Part shown: piece after piece, positions 1 through 11,600 of the stretch
Numbering within the stretch: position 1 is the stretch's first letter
Layout of the letters: each line of letters starts with the position of its first letter
Assembly: GCF_000208925.1 (NCBI RefSeq)
Contig: NW_001914951.1
Coordinates: 1-55,049 of the forward strand
Direction of reading: 5' to 3'
DNA: 55,049 nucleotides
From: Entamoeba histolytica HM-1:IMSS
Taxonomy: Eukaryota; Evosea; Mastigamoebida; Endamoebidae
Made by a program: the position numbers and the translations under genes
Notes under the pieces: generated by a model
Told to the model about the DNA's origin: nothing
The model's input: the letters and a program-made list of their open reading frames with translations, nothing else
Database searches by the model: none

Positions 1-1510
1 TTTCTTCATTTATATTAAAAACTATCATATTTATTTCTTATATTTTTAATACTTATATTCTATATCTTTAATCTCCTTTTTATTTTCATATAATCTTCAA
101 CTTTATTCAATTATCATTTTTGAACTTCTCTTCCTATTTATTTCCTTCTTCTATCATTTCTTTATCTTTATTTTTTTTTTATTCTTTTTTTATTCCTTTA
201 TTATCTTTACATTTCTTCATCTTTCATCTATTAATATTGACACTCTTTCTCTTTATCATTCTCTTTTCTTTCTTTCTTTTTCTTTTATTATTATTCTTTC
301 TTGTTTCTTATTTTACCGTAGAATAAATTTATTTAATTTTTATAAATTATTTTTTCTCATAGATGTGTAGCTTTGTTTTATTCAAATATTTTCTTTTATT
401 TCATTCTTATTGTTTTGGAATTTAAATAACTCTGAAGAATTAATATATTTCAATAAATAGTATTCATTAGTTAATTATTCATTGAAATATTTATTAAACC
501 GTTCAATAAACACAATATCATGAATCAACCAATGTAGATTATTAGACAATCCTTACTAAACTACAAATTATTTCCTCTTTTTAAACAAACAACAAAAAGT
601 CTTTATACTTTAATAAATTTGAAATAGAAAGTAGTAAATTACCAGTGTTAGTAAAAGATATAAACAAAGTATTTATCATAATGTTTTGTTTGTGGTAGTC
701 TTTAACACTTTCTAAAATGTTTAACCATTCGCTTATCTCTTTCAAAGTCATACTGTGTCTACTTATTACATTTCTAAATAAGATGAGACTACCATAGGAA
801 ATATGAAGTTTATTAATTGAAACTCTTTTCTGTTTCTAAAGAATTTATAATACACAACACCAATTCATATTCAAACTAACTAAAAACAATTAACAAAAAA
901 TGATGAATAAATGAGTTTTTTCTTTTTTTTTTTTTGTGTTTTTTATTGGAAAAAGAAAAAGTTATAAAATATTATTAAAATATTATTAAAGAATAGTAAA
1001 AAAAAAATAGAGTTTTATTTCTTTATTTAAAAATAAATCTAGATTATTATAATATATTTATTATATTAATACTAATCACATCATTCTTCTCTACATTTTT
1101 TTCCCCTAACGTTTATTTGATAAAGAGAAAAAGTAGATTGATTAGCAATAATATTGGCGGATATTTAAATATTTATAGATAATCCTTTTTTATCATACAG
1201 AAGGAAATTATATTTTTATTTTAATACTTGGGGACATAACAAATAAATATTGCTAAAAAGAATATTCACATTATTTAAGACATTGCGTTAAAGGAAAAGT
1301 AATAAAGAATAAACAAAATAAAGACAAGTTTTAAGTTATTAGTTAAACAATACGACTTGTAATACATAAATTTAATATTCATACAACTCCACAGAAAAAG
1401 AAAGGAAGACAAACTAAACCCTAAGATTTTTTATATAAACAGAAGTAAATCCATCTAGAAAATAAAAGAAAGAATTATATCTAGAAAATAAAATTACAAC
1501 CAAAGTATCT
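1..1510. other. Intergenic region, no gene seen
   Basis: The first ~330 bases are strongly pyrimidine-rich on the + strand and could be the edge of a decayed sequence like those further right. The open frame there is pure low complexity (F/L/S) and is not credible as a gene. The rest is AT-rich with stops in all frames. An imperfect inverted repeat lies at 442-458 / 477-491. A TATA-like run (ttatataaac) sits at about 1431-1440, and a direct repeat lies just before the next gene. Confidence 0.5.
1453..1493 (+). repeat. 15-bp direct repeat upstream of the glycosyltransferase gene
   Basis: The sequence ATCTAGAAAATAAAA occurs at 1453-1467 and again, identical, at 1479-1493, 18 bases before the ATG at 1511. 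Its position in the presumed leader or core promoter makes a regulatory role possible, but it matches no Entamoeba promoter element that I can name. Confidence 0.45.
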
Positions 1511-2542
1511 ATGAGACAGTTTGGATTGTTATTCCAGTCTGTAGTGATGTTATTTATTTTAATTGTATGCTTATTATTTGGGATAACTTTATTCAGTAAT
1601 TCAAAAAATAATATTTACAAACGAAATAGTGATTCAAAAAATTGGTTTATGGATCGTTATTTTAATCTTACTAACTTTAATTATGATGGAGAGTGTTCTA
1701 AAGTATTTAAAAGTGAAAAAAATAATGAAAGAGATATATTATTACTTGGTGGTTCTTTTCCTCAAGTAAAAAAATGGAAAGAGTCAGAGGCAATGGTTTA
1801 TGGTCAATTTAAAATGAATTTAGAATCTATCCCAAATGCAAAGAAAGTCTTTGTATTAATTGGTAATCCACCAACACCAGACTTTATTGAAAATTTGAAT
1901 AAGTGTGGAGTAGAAGTTGTTCAAGCAAAAAATGTACCTCAGGGAAATGGTGTTATTATTAGGTTCTTTGCATGGTTAAATTATTTAAAAGAAAATAAAG
2001 GAAAATATGACCGTGTTGCATTATCAGATATTCGTGATGTATTTTTATTTGGAGACGCATTTGCTACATTTTCAAAAGATGAATTATATTTGTCATATGA
2101 ATGTTTAATAAATAAAAGAGGAAATATTGAATGTAATGATTTTAGAGATTCTTGGAATCGTGGATGGATCCATCAATTCTTTGGAAAAGAAATAGCTTAT
2201 CAATATGCTAAAAATCATACCTTGATAGTTAATGCAGGATTTACATTTGGAGGATATGATAAAATGGTAGATTATTTAACTGTATTAACAGAGTCAATGG
2301 AACAAAAATATTTGAAATATTGGGGATATGATCAAGCATTATTAAGTTATCTTTACACTTCAAGAAAATTAGATTTCTTAAATCCAACGACAGTTAAATG
2401 TGATCAACAATTTTGTTTTGAATTAAGAGGAGGAAGTAGGTATGACTCTAAAAAGAAGTCATTGTATGTTGGAAATTCAAACTGTTCACCTGTTATTAGA
2501 CATAAATTAGTTGTTAAAGGTTCTGCTATCAGATTAACATAA
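1511..2542 (+). CDS. Type II membrane protein, putative Golgi glycosyltransferase
   Basis: This 343-residue protein starts with a short cytoplasmic end and one hydrophobic segment (about residues 8-29), the layout of a signal-anchored type II Golgi enzyme. A Rossmann-like stretch (about 113-137) is followed by KYDRVALSDIRDVFLFGD (165-182). The DxRD core there (D173, R175, D176) is the metal/nucleotide-sugar motif seen in a widespread eukaryotic family of putative GT-A transferases. Further on come NAGFTFGG (about 241-248) and GYDQALLSYL (about 273-282), which fit the acceptor side of the same family. Fold and topology are inferred from these motifs; the sugar and acceptor cannot be told. The start is the first ATG after in-frame stops, and no intron is evident. 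Confidence 0.6.
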   Translation: MRQFGLLFQSVVMLFILIVCLLFGITLFSNSKNNIYKRNSDSKNWFMDRYFNLTNFNYDGECSKVFKSEKNNERDILLLGGSFPQVKKWKESEAMVYGQFKMNLESIPNAKKVFVLIGNPPTPDFIENLNKCGVEVVQAKNVPQGNGVIIRFFAWLNYLKENKGKYDRVALSDIRDVFLFGDAFATFSKDELYLSYECLINKRGNIECNDFRDSWNRGWIHQFFGKEIAYQYAKNHTLIVNAGFTFGGYDKMVDYLTVLTESMEQKYLKYWGYDQALLSYLYTSRKLDFLNPTTVKCDQQFCFELRGGSRYDSKKKSLYVGNSNCSPVIRHKLVVKGSAIRLT

Positions 2543-3293
2543 CAATTAAACCAAAACCATTGTTAAATAAACAATTTTTTACTCAATTTTTTATTTTTAA
2601 TTAACAATACTTTTTTGTTTATATTTAAAAGTAATACTATAATTCATCTTTGTTATTTTATTTTGTTACAAATCTTTATTCTATTACTGTTGTTCATTAT
2701 AACTAAAATACACTACTTCTTTCAACGAAAATTGTCCCTTTTTGATAAAAAATAAACCAGAATAACAAATTGGTAATTTTGGGTTTTTATTTAATGAATA
2801 TTAAAATCCTTTTATCTAACAACAAATGTCTTTATAACAAAACGTATTAATTAAAACTATTTAAATTTCTTAATTTTTTTGTGAATAAAATTTAATAGAA
2901 TTATCATCTTTAATAAAAAACCATTAGACTATTAACTATTATAAACAAAACCAATTAGAATTAACATCTAATTTGATATAAATTTAAATGAGAAATTTTA
3001 TTTTAAATAAGTTAATAAATAAATCAATCATATTATTAGAATTTAAACATTTATCTTTTATGAATATTAAAATTCATAATTTATGTAGACTTATTTTTAA
3101 ATAATAATATCTTTTTACATTATTACTTTAATTAATTCTAAATTATTTGATTTTGATTTTTCATAACGATATTTCTATTAAATTATAACATATTTTCATT
3201 TAATACATTTTATTTTATTTAACAATATAAAGTTATTAACATTAATTTAAAATAAAATTTAGTTAATAACAAAACAAATTAGATTCTAAATAT
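2543..3293. other. Intergenic region between two convergent genes
   Basis: About 750 bases of very AT-rich sequence lie between two genes whose 3' ends face each other. Stops occur in every frame and no RNA gene or repeat was recognised. Polyadenylation signals for both genes should lie near its two ends. Confidence 0.5.
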
Positions 3294-4595
3294 TTAAATT
3301 GCAAGAGGGATTTTAGTTAATACACATTTACTTGGAATACTTCCATCTGTTAAAACTGTTCTAGGAAGTGGTAATGATTTGAGAAATTCTTCTTTAGTAA
3401 ATACATGTTTTCCTTGAACTTCTTCTTTCTTTCCTATAAGACAAATATCTGCAAGTTCTGGTTGTTGTTCAACTTCTATTTGACCAAACCTTACTAAAGT
3501 TTCCCATATTTCCATTCCTGTTTGATCTCTAGTGAATAGTTCAGTAGCAAATACTTTTTTTCCTTTGAATAAATTAAATTTTTGAAATCCGTATTTAAAT
3601 TCATCTTTTTTCATTCCATTAATAATCCAATTCTTTGAAACAACCCATTTTCCTTCAATAAGAGCTTTAATACTTGTCATGGTAAGTTTTGAAGATACAA
3701 CTACATGAGTAACTTTATTAGAATAATTTACAGATATTTCAAATCCTTTTTTCATAACTTCTTCACTTAAAGATTCTCTTGTTTCTTTTGATATTCCAGA
3801 GAGATGAATAATAACTTTTGGACTATTTAAAAAATCCGGTTGTTTAAATAAAGCCAATCTCATTGGTGATGTCTTTAGTTCATTCTCTGATAATATAAAT
3901 TCTTCTTTATTATTTGTTTCTTCTTCTTTAATTGGTTCATTTATTGAAATTGTATCAATATAACTTGTTTCAATTACACTTTTTCTTTCATTTATTTGAT
4001 AATTTACTTTTTCAATTGATTTTTTCATTTCTTCAAATTTATAATTCATATCATCAAGTTTTTTATTATATTCTTCCATATATCTTTGTGTGGTAATTTC
4101 GTTTTGTGCTGTTTCTAATTGTTTAAGAAGAATAGATATTTGTTGTCTTGCCATTACTATTTCATTAACAATGTTATCTCGTTCTTTTTGAAAAATATCA
4201 ATTTGTTGGTCTCTATGTTTTATTTGGGTTCTAAGGTCATCTAATTGATTTGTATGTGTTTGTTCTAAAAGATATATTTGTTGTCTTAATTGTCTAATAA
4301 GAGCTTCATTTTCTTCATTTTCTCTTTTAAGTAATATATTTTCTTCTTTTATTTGATGTATATTTTCTTCTTTTTTTTCGACAACTTCATGTTCTTTCTT
4401 TACTTCATCTAATTTATCAATTGTCTGTTGAAGAACATCTCTTAACTCATCATTCTCTTTTGTTAAAATACTTATTTTATCCATTAATCCTTGAAGAACA
4501 GGTGTCATCTGTTGCATATTATCATCCATCTCTTTATTTGCTTGAACCAATGCATCAATAAATGCCTGAGTTGATTGGAATGAATTTCTTTCCAT
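3294..4595 (-). CDS. Coiled-coil protein with C-terminal tandem BRCT domains
   Basis: The 433-residue protein has two parts. Residues ~15-225 are a long E/K/Q-rich coiled coil with heptad-like spacing. After a short acidic linker come two BRCT-type modules, at about 255-330 and 335-415. The first has the typical hydrophobic strand (KVIIHLSG), the VTHVVVSS strand and the conserved tryptophans in GKWVVSKNWI. The second has GKKVFATELF and ADICLIG. Tandem BRCTs usually bind phosphopeptides in DNA-damage or cell-cycle signalling; that role is inference from the family. No known orthologue is recognised. The coiled coil suggests dimerisation. The downstream neighbour is convergent and unrelated. 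Confidence 0.65.
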   Translation of the reverse strand: MERNSFQSTQAFIDALVQANKEMDDNMQQMTPVLQGLMDKISILTKENDELRDVLQQTIDKLDEVKKEHEVVEKKEENIHQIKEENILLKRENEENEALIRQLRQQIYLLEQTHTNQLDDLRTQIKHRDQQIDIFQKERDNIVNEIVMARQQISILLKQLETAQNEITTQRYMEEYNKKLDDMNYKFEEMKKSIEKVNYQINERKSVIETSYIDTISINEPIKEEETNNKEEFILSENELKTSPMRLALFKQPDFLNSPKVIIHLSGISKETRESLSEEVMKKGFEISVNYSNKVTHVVVSSKLTMTSIKALIEGKWVVSKNWIINGMKKDEFKYGFQKFNLFKGKKVFATELFTRDQTGMEIWETLVRFGQIEVEQQPELADICLIGKKEEVQGKHVFTKEEFLKSLPLPRTVLTDGSIPSKCVLTKIPLAI

Positions 4596-4762
4596 TTCAT
4601 TTTAACAGTTTTTCGTTTCTTTTTTATTTTGTTTTTTTTTTGTTTATTTTAAGAATAATTCCTCATTTTTTTTTGAATAAATGTTTTATGAAACAAAGAA
4701 TAAAATATTAATTATAAATTATATATTAAAATTATAATTCTTTATTTGAATTTTAAATTGAA

Positions 4763-6805
4763 TTAATTTATTTTGGTTAAAACAATAGCAACTCTGCAAG
4801 GAATATAAATTTGAATTTGATTTGGTAATCCATCACATTCAATTGGTTGAGAGACATATTCTTGAGAAGTAATTCTATCATATCCTCCAAATTCTGATGA
4901 ATCAGAATTTAATATGATTTTATATGTTCCTGGTTCTTTTACTCCAATTCCATATCCTGTAAAACTCTTTTCATAATGGAAATTAAAAACTCCAATAACT
5001 TCACCTCGTTGGAAAGCTAAAACATGATCCCCTTCATTATGTTTTGAAATATAAGCATTTGGTTTATTTAACCATGGATATTGATCTTCTAAATGAAGCA
5101 TTTCTCTCTCAAAAGCCAATAAAAATTTATATCTTAACAAATGGTCTTCAACCAAATTATATTGTCTTCTACAATAATGGAATGAATCACCATTTCCTTC
5201 TCTTGGGAAATCAAGCCATTCAGGATGTCCAAATTCATTTCCCATAAATGTCAAATATCCTTCTCCTCCTAACATACATGTTACTAATCGAATCATTTTA
5301 TGTAAAGCAATTCCTCTATCAATAACTAATGATGGTTGCCATAAACATGACATTCCAGTGTACATTTCTTTATCCATTAACCAAAATGAAATAGTTTTAT
5401 CTCCAACCAATGCTTGGTCATGACACTCTGCATAAGCAATAGCTTTTTCTTTCCATCTTCTATTATTTAATACAAATCCAATATGGTTTACATTCCAATC
5501 TTCATCTTTCTTTGTTTTTAAATATTCTATCCAAAGATCTGGACATGACATAGCAAGTCTATAATCAAATCCAATTCCTCCATCCTCAAATGTTCTACAT
5601 AATCCTGCATATCCTGATACATCTTCAGCTATAGTAACACAATTCATACTTTTTCTATGAACAAGAATATTAACTAATGACAAATAAGTTAATGCATCTT
5701 CATTTGCATTTGGACCAAAATAATGTGCATAATCAAAAGTATGTGCTCCAACACCGTGATGAGTATAAATCATAGAAGTTACTCCATCAAATCTAAATCC
5801 ATCAAATCCAAATTCTTCTGCATAATACTTAACATTAGACAATAAAAATCTTAATGTTTCATAATTGTTGTAATTAAATAATCTTGATCCCCATAATGGA
5901 TGTTTTCCTTGTTCTCCTGGAAGTAAATAATGTCCATCACTTCCATCAAACATATTAATTCCATCAACTACATTTGCAGATGTATGTGAATGAACAATAT
6001 CTAATAATACAATAATTCCTTCTTTATGACATTCATCAATTAAATATTTTAATGCATCAGGTGTTCCAAATCGTGATGATGCTGCAAAGAAATTTGTAAC
6101 TTGATATCCAAAAGATGCATAATATGGATGTTCCATAATAGCCATTAATTGAATCGCATTATATCCAACTTTTTTACAATATGGAACAATTCTTTCTCTA
6201 AATTCATCATAACTTGCTATTTTCTTTTCTGGTGTACAAATTCCAACATGACTTTCATATATTTTTAATGCACTTGGAATTTTTGGTTTTGGTGATGTAG
6301 GATTATATGGATGTTCTGGATTATAAACAACAGCTTCCATTGATGATGTCTTAGGATTAAGAACACAATATCTATGATATGTAGGAATTCTATCTAATCG
6401 TTCTCCAGAATATGTGATACCAAATACTTTTATTTTACTTAAATGTTTAATTTTAGATTCTCCATTTTCATCTGGAATAAACCCATTGTGTGTTCCAAAT
6501 TCATCACGAGTTAATTTAATAGCTGTGGCTCTATCCCAATTATTAAAATCTCCAAATAAATACATTTCTTTAAAATTAGGTGCCCATTCTCTAATACTCC
6601 ATCCTTCTACTTCTTTTCCATTTTCTTTTTGTACTGTTCTATTTAATCCATATCGTTTGTATGAATTAGCAAATTCTTCTAATGATCCTTCATTATGTTC
6701 TATTTTTGAAAGAACATCAAGTGTTTTCTTTTGTCTTCCATAAATTGTTGCAGCAAATGGTTCAAGATATGGATCATCTACAATCATTTGTAATTTTGTT
6801 GACAT
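4763..6805 (-). CDS. GBE1: 1,4-alpha-glucan (glycogen) branching enzyme, GH13
   Basis: This 680-residue protein transfers alpha-1,4 chain ends to alpha-1,6 positions during glycogen synthesis in the cytosol. Its length matches eukaryotic branching enzymes (about 700). A CBM48-like N-terminal module (about 60-150, with WAPNFKEMYLFGDFNNW) precedes the (beta/alpha)8 barrel. The four GH13 regions are visible: LDIVHSH (268-274), GFRFDGVTSM (336-345; nucleophile D340), TIAEDVSG (391-398; acid/base E394) and AECHDQAL (459-466; stabiliser D463, with Cys where Ser is common). The C-terminal all-beta domain is complete. All catalytic residues are present, so the enzyme should be active. Entamoeba stores glycogen, which agrees. 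The promoter side faces the RAD23-like gene, which is on the same strand. Confidence 0.95.
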   Translation of the reverse strand: MSTKLQMIVDDPYLEPFAATIYGRQKKTLDVLSKIEHNEGSLEEFANSYKRYGLNRTVQKENGKEVEGWSIREWAPNFKEMYLFGDFNNWDRATAIKLTRDEFGTHNGFIPDENGESKIKHLSKIKVFGITYSGERLDRIPTYHRYCVLNPKTSSMEAVVYNPEHPYNPTSPKPKIPSALKIYESHVGICTPEKKIASYDEFRERIVPYCKKVGYNAIQLMAIMEHPYYASFGYQVTNFFAASSRFGTPDALKYLIDECHKEGIIVLLDIVHSHTSANVVDGINMFDGSDGHYLLPGEQGKHPLWGSRLFNYNNYETLRFLLSNVKYYAEEFGFDGFRFDGVTSMIYTHHGVGAHTFDYAHYFGPNANEDALTYLSLVNILVHRKSMNCVTIAEDVSGYAGLCRTFEDGGIGFDYRLAMSCPDLWIEYLKTKKDEDWNVNHIGFVLNNRRWKEKAIAYAECHDQALVGDKTISFWLMDKEMYTGMSCLWQPSLVIDRGIALHKMIRLVTCMLGGEGYLTFMGNEFGHPEWLDFPREGNGDSFHYCRRQYNLVEDHLLRYKFLLAFEREMLHLEDQYPWLNKPNAYISKHNEGDHVLAFQRGEVIGVFNFHYEKSFTGYGIGVKEPGTYKIILNSDSSEFGGYDRITSQEYVSQPIECDGLPNQIQIYIPCRVAIVLTKIN

Positions 6806-7311
6806 CTTTAAATTATTTATGTTTATTATTTTCTAGATTTAATTAAATAGTTAGTGTCTATTCATATCCTTTTCTTTTTTCTTTTTTTTTTAATTTAAAT
6901 ACTACTGTATTCATTCGTTAATCTGCGATTCCTATCCCAAACATCAATTACTCTCTTCTACTGTTTAATAAAATCTTTTGAAACTAAAGGCAGTTTACTC
7001 TTTGGTTAAAGAACTTTATCTTTTTACAAAAAAATTCACATTATATTTTTCCTTTATTAACCAAATATTTGTTTGTATTTCTAAAAATTACTTACGTGCC
7101 TCTCTTTTCAAAAAATTGACATAGTGAAATTAAAAACCACAAATCAAAAAAAAACGAAAGTTCATTGAGAATTTTCATAGAACTATAAAAACTGAACTAA
7201 TAATATATATTATTAATTTACTATTTTTTATTAAAAATAAAAAAGTTTGATGTTTCTCTTCATTTATAATTCTTTTTAATATATTTTTTAATCACAAATC
7301 AAATCAATCAA
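6806..7311. other. Intergenic region between two minus-strand genes
   Basis: About 500 bases, AT-rich. It should hold the promoter of the branching-enzyme gene (right after 6805) and the 3' end of the RAD23-like transcript. I see no ORF, repeat or RNA gene in it. Confidence 0.5.
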
Positions 7312-8394
7312 TTAATAACCTCTTTCAAATAAGTAGTTAGCAGCAACTTCTTTATTTTTATTGCTTACAATATATGCTTCAGTTGCCACAGAACGTGAAA
7401 AACCTAATTCCATTAAGTCAGTAATATTCTTTTGATCTTCTGAACTTAAATTTTCTTTTTTTGGTAAATTAGATTTTTGTTGATCACTTTTAGGTGCTTT
7501 TGGAGGTTTTGAATCAGTTGTTGAGAGTTGACCTTCTTCTTCACTCATTTCATCTTCAGAGTTCAAAGACATTGATCCTTCTTCACTCATTTGATTATTT
7601 ACATCTAAGAGTTGGTCAACTTCTTCTCTACTTAATGCACCTGATTGAATAAGTTGTTCTATTTCTTCTGGTGAAAGATTCTCTCCAAAACTTCCTAACC
7701 CATCATCATCTATATCTTCTCCTATTTGAAGGTTTTGCAGTAAATAATTCATTGCTAGTTCTGGATCTTCTCTCATTTGTTCAGCCAATTCTGGATCTTC
7801 TTCTTCAACTTCATCAATAATTTCATCTAATTCTTCTGGAGTAATTTGAATTTCAATTGGAGGTTCTTGGACCATTTCATTTTGAGTTTCTTCTGTTGGT
7901 TGAAACATATCAAAATTTTCAAGTGGATTTCCTTTTAATTCTGAAAGAGCTTTTTCTTTATCATTATTAGATTTTTTAAGAGCATCCCTAATATGTTCTT
8001 CATCATATCCTTGATTTTTTAATTCTATAACCAAATTTTCATCAATAACAATATCGTTTTCTTTTTTCGTTGGTACTTCTGGATTAACTAATGGTTTCTT
8101 TTCGTTTGGAATAGGTTTAAGGATTTTTTTTTCATCATTAGAAGATTCAGTAATATTAGCTTTTGTTGGCTTTTTCATGACTATCATCACAATGTGTTCT
8201 CCTTCAGCATACCCAATTTTGTCTAATGTCTCATCATTATTTTTTAACATTTTTGATTTAAAACAGAGGGCAATTGAAGAAATTTCTATTCCTTCTTGTT
8301 TTGAAATTAATTCTTTTAAATAACCAATAGTAGACGTTGGTTCAACATCAAATGTGAATAGTTTCTTTGAGATAGTTGTCACAGTTATTTTCAT
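7312..8394 (-). CDS. RAD23: RAD23-like ubiquitin receptor (UBL-UBA-UBA)
   Basis: The 360-residue protein has a ubiquitin-like domain (1-74), a first UBA (about 120-156, with NQGYDEEHIRDALKKS), an acidic middle and a C-terminal UBA ending at the last residue (318-360, with LMELGFSRSVATEAY). The order UBL-UBA1-middle-UBA2 is that of Rad23. Residues ~185-225 contain repeated EDPELA segments that could be a divergent XPC-binding domain. Rad23 carries ubiquitylated proteins to the proteasome and stabilises XPC in nucleotide excision repair. A Dsk2/ubiquilin alternative is less likely because those usually have a single C-terminal UBA and STI1 repeats. A stretch of E/S/D-rich low complexity (265-295) separates the last two parts. 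Confidence 0.75.
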   Translation of the reverse strand: MKITVTTISKKLFTFDVEPTSTIGYLKELISKQEGIEISSIALCFKSKMLKNNDETLDKIGYAEGEHIVMIVMKKPTKANITESSNDEKKILKPIPNEKKPLVNPEVPTKKENDIVIDENLVIELKNQGYDEEHIRDALKKSNNDKEKALSELKGNPLENFDMFQPTEETQNEMVQEPPIEIQITPEELDEIIDEVEEEDPELAEQMREDPELAMNYLLQNLQIGEDIDDDGLGSFGENLSPEEIEQLIQSGALSREEVDQLLDVNNQMSEEGSMSLNSEDEMSEEEGQLSTTDSKPPKAPKSDQQKSNLPKKENLSSEDQKNITDLMELGFSRSVATEAYIVSNKNKEVAANYLFERGY

Positions 8395-8622
8395 AAATTA
8401 ATTAATGAACTTTGTTTCTTTTTCTTCTTTTTAGTTTTTGGATTGATTATTTATTTATAGAATAGGGTTGATTAAAATACACATTTTTTTATTGTTAGTT
8501 TCAGTAATTTCTCCTAAGATTTTAACAAAACTAAAGACTCATCAAAATTAAAAAAAAAATGAGATATAAAACATAAAAAAAAAACATAAAAAATAAATCA
8601 AAAAAAAACAAATTAAATTTAA

Positions 8623-11600
8623 ATGACTTGGTTGCTTCATGAAACAGTTGTCAATCCACAAGGAGTTGAACATTCTATTATTGCTAAATTTACTGGTAAA
8701 TATGAACAATTAATCACAAGTATTCGTAATCAATTTGTGTGTTATGATATTACTCCTCAAGGACTTCAAGTTCGTTGTAAAGAAGTTACTGAAGCAAATA
8801 TTATTCAAATAGGAAATGTAGAAGTGAACCATGTAATGATGCTAGTTTTATTATTTAAAGAAGCTAAAGTGTCAGTACTGAGATATGATGAAACAAATAA
8901 TAAATTTGTTATTCATTCATTACATTGTTTTGAACTTCCTCTTAAAAGAATGCAAGAAGGATTAACACCAACAACATATACTGATCCAAGACTCTTAATT
9001 GATAAAAGAGGGCGATGTATTAGTTTAATTTGTTATGATAGATTAATGTGGGTTATTCCATTAGGACTTGAGTTTGTTCTATTATTTTTTTTTTGAGAAT
9101 AAAAATATAAGTTATAATAAAAGACATTAATAATTATTAGCAAAACATCATATTCTATTAACTTAGAGAAATTTGGGATTAATAGAATTATTGACTGTAT
9201 TGTTTTAGATGGGTATGATTTACCGTCAGTAGCTTTTCTTCATATGAAAATACCAACATGGGAAGGGTTTGTTAATAGTGTTATTAATTAAAAGAAGGGT
9301 TTGTTAATAGTTTTATTAATTAAATAGACGAATAGTAAATACAGGAGAAACAACTAATGAGATTATTATACTATCATTAGAACCAGATGTTATTCATGAA
9401 AGACAAGATATTGTTGCAACAATATCATATCAATTTTCATATGTTCCTTATAATGCATTACAAATTGTAGATTGTTATCCAACAAATGGACTTCTTATAT
9501 TAACAATAAATAGTATTATTTATTTATCAACAACATCGTTTGAGTCATTCATTCTTCCTTTTGGAAAGTTTTTTGTAATACCAAAAAATATAAATGGACC
9601 ATTATCTTCATTTCAAATTCTTCAAATGCAAACAAAAATTATGAACTCAGTTAAATCAATATTTAAATTAACAAATCATCTTTATATTATATTTTCTATG
9701 AATGGAGAAAGTTATTATGTTCATTTACTTTCTATTGCAAATAGAATTTGTGATGTAATCATTACTAATTCTCCATATAAATATCACCCGACTACTTTTA
9801 CTATTTCTTCAAATCATTTATTTATTGGAAGTACAGTTCATGATAGTTATATTTATAATTATGAAATTGTTGAATATGGAAAAGGTAAACAACATGAAAT
9901 ATCTCAACATATTAACCAAGAAATTCGTTCCAAAAATTTATTATTTAGACATAATGAAATGGAAGAAGAATATCCTTTTGATGAACCACAACCAGTTTCT
10001 ATTCCACAAGAATTAACAGTTGAATTCCCACAATTAGATTATATTGTTTCTATTTGTAATGTACATGAATATACTTTATTAGAAGAAGAAAATAATATGA
10101 TTTCTATTGTTTTATGTTGTGGGATACAACCATTTAGTAAAATTGTTAAATTATCAAGAAGTATTCAACCTGAAAATATTATGGGAGTTAAAGAATCAGA
10201 ATGTTTTTATAAAAATGATAATATTGAAGTAAATAAAAATGGAATATTTTTAAATTCAATAAATATTTGTTCTACAGAAATTCTTGGAAGTATTAAAAGA
10301 GTTAAAAAAGAAGATGATTATTTAATTATTGAAAAAAGTGATGCTAAATGGTGTGTTTTTGATATTAATAAAAAAGAAATTATAATACAAGAAGAAGGTA
10401 TTAATGAATTATCTTTTCTTCCTTCTTCTAATGAAATGGAAGAAGAAGGAGAAGGAAATAATTTTATTAAATTAAAAAATGGAAAAGTATATAAAGGAGA
10501 AATGGTGTTAGAAGGAATTGGAGAAAGAATTAGTCAATGGGTAAAAGAAGAAACAAAAAAAGGAAAAGAAGTAGTAGATATTGAGTGTGTATCAATTATA
10601 GAAGGAAAAATTGATTTAATAATAATAACAAAAGAAGGAATTTTATGTTATTATAGATCAATGAATGATAAAGGGAAATTTGAAAGATTAAAAGTTGAAG
10701 CACCTCAAACATTTAATTGTAGTATTAAACCACATATTAATAGGATAGAAATAAATAATAAAAAGCATTATTTAATTAATGGAAATTGTTCATATTTTAT
10801 TGAATATAATTATTATTATCCAATAGTTATTCCATTTAGTATTAAAGTAATAAAAGAAGTAATAGTTTTAAATAATTTTACTTGTTATTTAGACACAGAT
10901 GATGGTAAATTAATTGTTAAATTAAATAAACAAAATATTGATAAATATCCACTTCCATTTACTAGAGTTGATATTCAAGGAACACCACATCATTTAGTAT
11001 CATATAAAAATAAATTATTTGTTACAGTATCATTTACTACTGTATTAGATACACCTGATTGTCCACCTCAATTACCTCATTCAAGTAATAATCAACAAGA
11101 AGAGCCACCAGTATTAGAAGCACAACCATTAAATTCAGATGTGTTATTAGAACGTTATAGAATAATAAATTTAACAACCAATGATTATTATGAATTTAAA
11201 AAAGGTCAATTCATTTGTACAGCAAAATTATTAAAATTTAAAGTTGGAAAACAACTTAAAAATTATTTAGTTGTTGGAGTTAATAAACAAACAACAGAAG
11301 ATAATCCTGTTAAAGGAAAAACCTATATTTTTAATATAGAAAATCAAATTCAATTAATTAATAAAATTGGAGATGGAAAAAAGTCAGTTCATGCAGTTAA
11401 TGAAATAGGTGGATTTCTTGCTGTAGCATCAGGAAATGAATTAGAATTAATTGAACGAGTAGATGAAACAAGATGGATAAAGAAATGTTTTAGTGATATT
11501 TCTATATTAATTAATTCAATTGAATATCTTCCATTAAAGGTAATGGAAAGAGGAAATGAAAAAGAATGTTATTTAATATTATTAAGTGATTTTTATAGAT

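Noticed and set aside
120..326. 68-residue hydrophobic frame on the + strand
   Set aside because: Only F/L/I/S/H low complexity from a T-rich tract; no real protein features.
4763..6805. Plus-strand frames inside the branching-enzyme gene (5044-5247, 6414-6743)
   Set aside because: Antisense shadows of a highly conserved enzyme.
9072..9327. Frameshifted or broken CPSF160 pseudogene
   Set aside because: Two consensus introns restore one continuous, conserved frame with no leftover stops, so splicing explains it better.
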